A DNA stretch of 64,000 nucleotides from Saccharum officinarum (taxonomy: Eukaryota > Streptophyta > Magnoliopsida > Poales > Poaceae): positions 101,018,036 through 101,082,035 of the forward strand of contig CM036168.1 in NCBI GenBank assembly GCA_020631735.1. The letters are read 5' to 3'. The notes beneath the pieces are model-generated. The model searched no databases and was not told where the DNA came from. It worked only from the letters and a program-made list of their open reading frames with translations. Within the stretch, counting starts at the first letter, position 1. The number at the start of each line of letters is the position of its first letter. The translations under genes were made by a program, and so were the position numbers. Below, piece after piece: positions 59,351 to 64,000 of the stretch.

Positions 59351-60074
59351 TTAATGTGCCGCGCCCGTGGTTGAATCGCTAAGAATGCAGTGTTTGGTTA
59401 TGGGCCTGGGCCCAACAATTTTGGGCCTGAATGGGCTTAAGATGACAGATGTTTTCTTGTTTCCCTATGGGCCAAGCAAGAGTGGAAGACTAATACCTAT
59501 TTGGAACAGAAATTTCACAAAAAAAATCATACATAAAATTTATAAAAAATGGGATTTTCTAAAATTTAGGTGCCTGAGTTTTAGTTTCCTTTCAGACGAT
59601 GGTTATTGCATATATTTTATACTAAAATTATAGATTTCGTTCATTATAATTTCTGTAGGCGCAATCTGTAATTTTCGGTACTAAGAATTAAAAAACCCAT
59701 TAGACAAAACTACAAACCTGACAAAATCTAATTTGCGTTGGCACAAAGATAATTTAGAATTTATAATTATTTCTATAGGTGGACAAGGACAAAAATTTAA
59801 TATGTTATTACACAGAGACAAATAACAAATCACGAAAGTAACAATTTCTTGTACTAGTTGGTGGTATAAGAGTGTTGTCTAAAATCATCTTAAAATTCAG
59901 CCACTTGAAATATAGTAGAAGTGATAATAAAATATAAGATTCAAGAAAAAAAATCCTGCGTTCTAAACGGGGTTTAAGGTTGCGAACTGTGACAATGAAC
60001 CACCAAAAATACATAATGAGACCTACTAATCAGTCAACAAATAATAGCATGTGGGGTTCATCATATGAACATAA
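59351..60074. other. Intergenic AT-rich region
   Basis: GGGCCTGGGCCC- and GGGCCTGAATGGGC-type motifs near 59401-59440, otherwise AT-rich. No gene or repeat end recognised. Confidence 0.4.
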
Positions 60075-60365
60075 TCTATACTATAAAAGAGCGAAGGAAT
60101 TGAAAAATACCTGTTACTCGGTAATTCCTACCCACCCTATGTTTTAGCTCTTAGATCATAGATCCAACGCATCTCCCGTCCTAACCTGACAAACGGACCC
60201 GGGCGAAAAACTTTTAATTCTTTACGCGTGTTTCCTCATATCGCTATTTTTTCACACAAAAAGAATACCCAGCCCACCTATATGTTACGAACAATATGAT
60301 TCATTAGTGTCATATGCACACACGTTACGAACAATATCGATTCATTAGTGTCATATGCACACACG

Positions 60366-60479
60366 TATAACCTCGTGGTGCGAGACGGGAGCAGCGGCGG
60401 CATCCTGTGGCAGTCGTTCGACCACCCGACGAACACGCTGGTACCGGGCATGAAGATCGGCCGCAACCTGACGAGGTGA
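60366..60479 (+). pseudogene. S-locus-type lectin receptor kinase fragment 1 (B-lectin domain) in Helitron
   Basis: Encodes YNLVVRDGSSGGILWQSFDH followed by PTNTLVPGMKIGRNLTR, the conserved mannose-lectin segment of G-type (S-locus) receptor-like kinases at the plant surface. It is cut off after Arg by the join to SUN-domain sequence and ends in TGA there. No start codon, signal peptide or kinase is present. Confidence 0.85.
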
Positions 60480-60844
60480 AGGGGAGTCTCGGCTCGGGTT
60501 CCAGAAGCGAGGTTGATCTGGACCAGGTTCGTGCCTTAGCCAGGGAGATCGTCATGAGGGAGATTGAGAAGCACGCTGCAGATGGGATCGGCAGGGTTGA
60601 CTACGCCGTGGCCTCAGGTGGAGGAAGAGTTGTTCGGCATTCGGAGGCCTATCTGCCTAAACGTAGTGGTTTGACAGCCTGGATACCTGGAGTCGACGTG
60701 GGGCCTAAGCCAGAGAAGATGCTTCAACCGAGCTTTGGGGAGCCTGGACAGTGCTTTGCCATGCAGGGCAGCAGTGGGTTTGTTGAGATCAAGCTCAAGT
60801 CAGGAATAATTCATGAGGCAGTAACACTTGAGCATGTGTCTAAG
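60476..60844 (+). pseudogene. SUN-domain protein exon fragment captured by Helitron
   Basis: The frame encodes VDLDQVRALAREIVMREIEK, ASGGGRVVRHSEAYLPKR and QPSFGEPGQCFAMQGSSGFV, ending EAVTLEHVSK followed by a splice donor (AAG/GTAAGG at 60845). This is the start of the SUN domain of plant SUN1/SUN2, inner nuclear membrane proteins that bind KASH partners in the LINC complex. Only one exon and part of the next intron are present. The rest of the domain, transmembrane segment and N-terminus are missing. The reading frame is undamaged, so capture is fairly recent or the frame has been kept by chance. Confidence 0.85.
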
Positions 60845-60952
60845 GTAAGGTTTTTGGCCACCCAACATTTTGGTCTTGCATGGCTATGTGCTTAATTATT
60901 GCTTGTTTTTGTCTTTTCAATATTAGTATAAGCAGTGGATGACATTGTCTAA

Positions 60953-61195
60953 GGCCTTGTTTAGTTGCCAAAATTTTTGGTAAAATGCAACTGTAGCATT
61001 TTCGTTGTTATTTGACAATTAGTGTCCAATCATGGTCTAATTAGGCTTAAAAGATTCGTCTCGTCCATTTCGTCTAAACTGTGTAATTAGTTTTATTTTT
61101 TATCTATATTTAATGCTTCATGCATGCGTCTAAAGATTCGATGTGACGGAGAATCTACTGTTCTTTTGCAAAATTTTCTGGATCTAAACTGGGCC
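60953..61195. mobile_element. Tourist-like MITE inside the Helitron
   Basis: Starts GGCCTTGTTTAGTTGCC, ends GATCTAAACTGGGCC, flanked by TAA on both sides (60950-60952 and 61196-61198). It is the best-preserved member of this MITE family in the window and sits in the captured SUN intron. Confidence 0.88.
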
Positions 61196-61257
61196 TAAGT
61201 ACGAATATAGGATGCGCCACCAGTTACTCAACTTACTGCTTGTTAAAAGTTTAGATT

Positions 61258-61438
61258 AGAAAGGCGGCCAACGTCCCGTCGCCGGGACTTTACGATACGT
61301 GGTTATCACGATGGGCGAGCCGCCGGAGATCGCGATGGTGGACTCAAGCTGCACCACCAGGTTCCACACGGTAGTGTGGAACGGGCCGGAGATAGCGTCC
61401 TATGCCGACGAGTTCGCGCACCTCACCCAAAAACTGCT
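61258..61438 (+). pseudogene. S-locus-type lectin receptor kinase fragment 2 in Helitron
   Basis: After AANVPSPGLYD a one-base shift leads to GEPPEIAMVDSS and WNGPEIASYADEFAHLT, the region that follows the lectin domain in S-locus glycoprotein-type receptors. Together with fragment 1 it shows that one receptor gene was captured and the SUN exon lies between its parts. Frameshifted and incomplete. Confidence 0.7.
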
Positions 61439-61595
61439 TGCAACACATCACATTTTCATATCCCTTACCGACTAACTGTCCAAATGCCATCTGAATTATC
61501 AAAAAAGTGTTAGATTAAAAAAATACAAAATAAAAGGATAATAAAATAATAACAGTTTAAGCTAAAAAATAAAAAATTAACATGGTATCTTCTAC

Positions 61596-61627
61596 GCACG
61601 TGCGGCACGCACGTGCATGTTGACTAG
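61596..61627 (+). terminator. Helitron 3' terminal hairpin
   Basis: GCACGTGC occurs at 61596-61603 and 61609-61616, giving a stem with a 5-base loop. It is followed after seven bases by CTAG. This is the rolling-circle termination signal of the Helitron, not a transcription terminator. Confidence 0.8.
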
Positions 61628-61628
61628 T

Positions 61629-62122
61629 ATGTATAAAAAAATGATCTATCCATGAACCCACTTCATCAAGCAATAAAATACTCATCCATCAGTCAATTGT
61701 TCCTCGCCCCGCCCCGCCCATTCCCTTCTTCCACACGCTCTCTTTCGCGTCGTCGTCTCGCTCGTTCAAAATTGATCTTCCTCGACCTGGATTGCTTGCC
61801 TCTATCCTGAATCGGCCTTCCTCGTGCCCAGATTGGCTTGTCTCTACCCTACCCTGAATCAATCCTTTTGTACTCGTGTCAAAGAGGACGACGTGACCCC
61901 GTGTCTATGTAGCCGTCGCTGCCGCTCCTCGCTATACAATATTGGGTCCCTACAATATTTGTTCGCTCCAGAGAGGCGTATCAATGCGACGGGCTGGCGT
62001 CAGTCACTCACCATCAGTGGTGACATCGTGACGATGATGCTCATCTGAAGGCACATCGATCCAAAGGCGTGTGGAGGCTCCAGGGGCACTATCATGGTGA
62101 AAATTTTACATTTTAGTCCTTT
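61629..62122. other. Intergenic stretch, nothing recognised
   Basis: A pyrimidine-rich block (CGCCCCGCCCCGCCC near 61707) and a 74-residue frame at 61824 without a known domain. Confidence 0.35.
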
Positions 62123-62689
62123 TTAAAAAATTATTTTATAAATAGACCCTTGACAAAACTTTTTCTAAAAATAGATCAAAGTTCGGCATACAGTAACTCT
62201 ACGCTGAGATATGCGGCTCGGTGCCACGTAAGTGCTAGCGTGTCGATGTGGCCGAAGCTCGGAGTTTTCTCAATTAACGCCTAGATTAGCCATGTCGGCG
62301 TTTGACCGATTAGCGCCGAGGTGTTGCTCATGCACAATACAAGCTAATAGCTGAGCCCAAGTGCATGTACTTGTCCATTCAATATCTTTTGAAGATCCAT
62401 AAAAAATAAATATAAATCCCCCTAACATGAGATCAATTTTATCAGAACCATAATGTTCCACTGTCTTGTTGTCAAAAAAAATTTGTTCCACTGTTCAGGA
62501 CAAAAATACATGGATTGATAAAACATTTTCCAAGATTTCTAGAGATAGCTTATAGCACAGTCCATGCTCCATGAAAAATGAATTGTGCAACTGCAGCACC
62601 TCGGCGTCCATCGCTGAACGCCGAGATAGCTTTAAAAGACACCTATTTCACCGTGGTATACATGACCATGCTGTATGCATAATTTGTTA

Positions 62690-62908
62690 AAACTAGAGGA
62701 AGCTTTAAAAGATCATACTAGGTTCGTAGAAAATATTAGTAACATTTGTATTTCTGAATGAGTTTATTATAAAATAAACTTAACGAATGATCTAATGATA
62801 CTAACTATACCATAAACATTGATATTTTCTTTTATATATTTGGTTAAAGTTTAAAATGTTTGACTTCTCGAGAAACGAGAATGACACTTTTTATGGGACG
62901 GAGTGAGT
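62690..62908. mobile_element. Stowaway-like MITE, left end degraded
   Basis: The right end TTTTTATGGGACGGAGTGAG fits a Stowaway end; the left end is not clear. Confidence 0.5.
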
Positions 62909-62975
62909 AGTCATTAACAACAATGCATTGCACATAAAATCTACTAATGCTACTTTCATGCACTTGAAGAAAATA

Positions 62976-63234
62976 CACTCTCAGTCCCTAAATAAATCAA
63001 TTCTTAGAATCCATGCATGTCAAACTGTCTTAAGTTTGACTAACTTTATAGAAAAGAGTAATAACATCTATATTATAAAATTAGCATCTTATAAAAATAT
63101 ATTTTATGGTATATCTAATGATATTAATTTGATGTCATAAATCTTGATGGTTTTTTTTCTAAAAATTTGGTTGAAGTTTAAAAAGTTTCACTTAAGACAA
63201 CTCTAGAAATCTATTTATTCAGGGACAGAAGGAG
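62976..63234. mobile_element. Stowaway-like MITE
   Basis: Left CACTCTCAGTCCCTAAATAA, right ATTCAGGGACAGAAGGAG, with TA on both sides. Confidence 0.72.
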
Positions 63235-64000
63235 TAGCGATTAGATGCATGCATAAATTCAATGCATAAGATTTACACATAAAAAAATCAATGCATAAGA
63301 TAATGCATGCTCATATCTGCTCCAAGTTTAACGCATACGCATACAAACAAATGCTATTAGTACATGCACTAGTCAAGTCTGAGTGCCTCGATGCACGAAT
63401 TTTGGCGAGCGTTTCTCGCGTTTCTCTCCGTTTTCACTTTTCACCGTGACATCCGGAGCTGATCAGGCCACAACGCTCGAGCAGGATCCTAAGGCTACAA
63501 ACTTCGTTCCAAAAAATATAAAAAAAATTTAAAATAAAGGGAGTACTTGATAACTCATGCACAAGCTTTATCCCAAAATTTTTTATAGAAATTTTGGCAA
63601 ACATTTTATCAATCTATGTATTTTTACCACGCAGAGGGTAACATTGCGGTTCTAATAAAATTGATCTCATGTCGAGGCGATTTATATTTATTTTTATATG
63701 AATATTCACAAAATTTTGAATGGACAAGTACGTGCACCTGGGCTCAGCTGTTAGCTTGTACTGTACAGGTGCAACATCTCGGCGCTAATTGATCAAACGC
63801 CGACATGGCTAGTCTCGGTGTTAATTGACTAAACGCCGAGCTTCGGCCAGATCGACACGCTGGTGACTACGTGGCAAATTTAACGTTGAATCGTAGGACG
63901 CCGAGCTGCATATCTCAGCGTAGAGTTACCGTACACCCAACTTTGGTCTATTTTAAAAAAAGGTTTTGTCAAAGGTCTATTTATAAAATAAGTTTTTAGA

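Larger units (their letters stand above)
60075..61627 (+). mobile_element. Helitron carrying gene fragments
   Basis: The 5' end TCTATACTATAAAAG follows an A at 60074. The 3' end GCACGTGCATGTTGACTAG is followed by T at 61628. Both match the plant Helitron consensus (TCTMTAYTA start; hairpin, then CTAG; insertion between A and T, no target duplication). No Rep/helicase frame is present, so it is non-autonomous. Its 1.55 kb cargo includes parts of a lectin receptor kinase and a SUN-domain gene in the same orientation, plus a later MITE. Confidence 0.85.
62123..64000. repeat. Long inverted repeat (two arms of about 420 bp), right arm cut by window edge
   Basis: Left arm 62123-62547 and right arm 63582-64000 are reverse complements, about 75-80% by eye, in the same order throughout (TTATTTTATAAATAGAC, CTCTACGCTGAGATATGC, GCCATGTCGGCGTTTGA, CTGAGCCCA, ATGAGATCAATTTTAT). 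The arms contain repeated GCCGAG/CTCGGC words. The 1-kb centre holds Stowaway-like elements and no coding frame. A long-TIR Mutator-like or foldback element is possible. Outer termini and target duplication are not visible. Confidence 0.75.

Noticed and set aside
60407..60895. Intact 162-aa SUN protein gene
   Set aside because: The frame starts in receptor-kinase sequence read in the wrong frame and ends in an intron. Only one SUN exon is present and the whole lies inside a Helitron.

Overview
This is a repeat-rich stretch of nuclear DNA from a grass, most likely an Andropogoneae/panicoid grass such as sorghum, sugarcane or Miscanthus. The organism call is inference. It rests on GT-AG introns, Tat-lineage Ty3/gypsy elements with an antisense extra gene, Sirevirus-type Ty1/copia elements whose LTRs carry GACCGGACGCG palindromes, and many small grass MITEs (Tourist-like with GGCCTTGTTTAG ends, Stowaway-like with CTCCCTCCG ends). 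Only two ordinary host genes are convincing, both on the minus strand: a BELL1-like TALE homeodomain transcription factor (four coding exons, 18412-23323) and a Rab11/RABA-type small GTPase (two coding exons, 56259-58940).

Layout. 1-17444 is a nest of LTR retrotransposons: a minus-strand Tat element (1-10472, its 3' LTR beyond the left edge) lies inside a minus-strand Sirevirus (10473-13321 visible), which lies inside a plus-strand Tat element (13322-17444 visible). 18412-23323 is the BELL gene; its first intron and exon-1 end carry a recent tandem duplication that duplicated the splice donor. 23655-28834 is a MITE-dense upstream region. 30594-42171 is a Sirevirus with a perfect 5-bp target duplication (ccgtg) that broke an older MITE and itself holds a plus-strand solo LTR (36393-38273). 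42256-55900 is mostly MITEs, a 5'-truncated Tat LTR between 218-bp direct repeats, and a LINE fragment between about 60-bp direct repeats. 56259-58940 is the Rab gene. 60075-61627 is a Helitron with recognisable ends that carries pieces of two unrelated genes, an S-locus-type lectin receptor kinase and a SUN-domain nuclear-envelope protein. From 62123 to the right edge is a long inverted repeat.

The genes do not form a pathway. The most notable content is structural: a Helitron gene-capture chimera, three duplication scars of the kind left by double-strand-break repair, a spliced antisense gene inside a Tat element whose splicing I could confirm by reading frame, and an RT-less Tat element whose gag-pol frame is otherwise nearly open.
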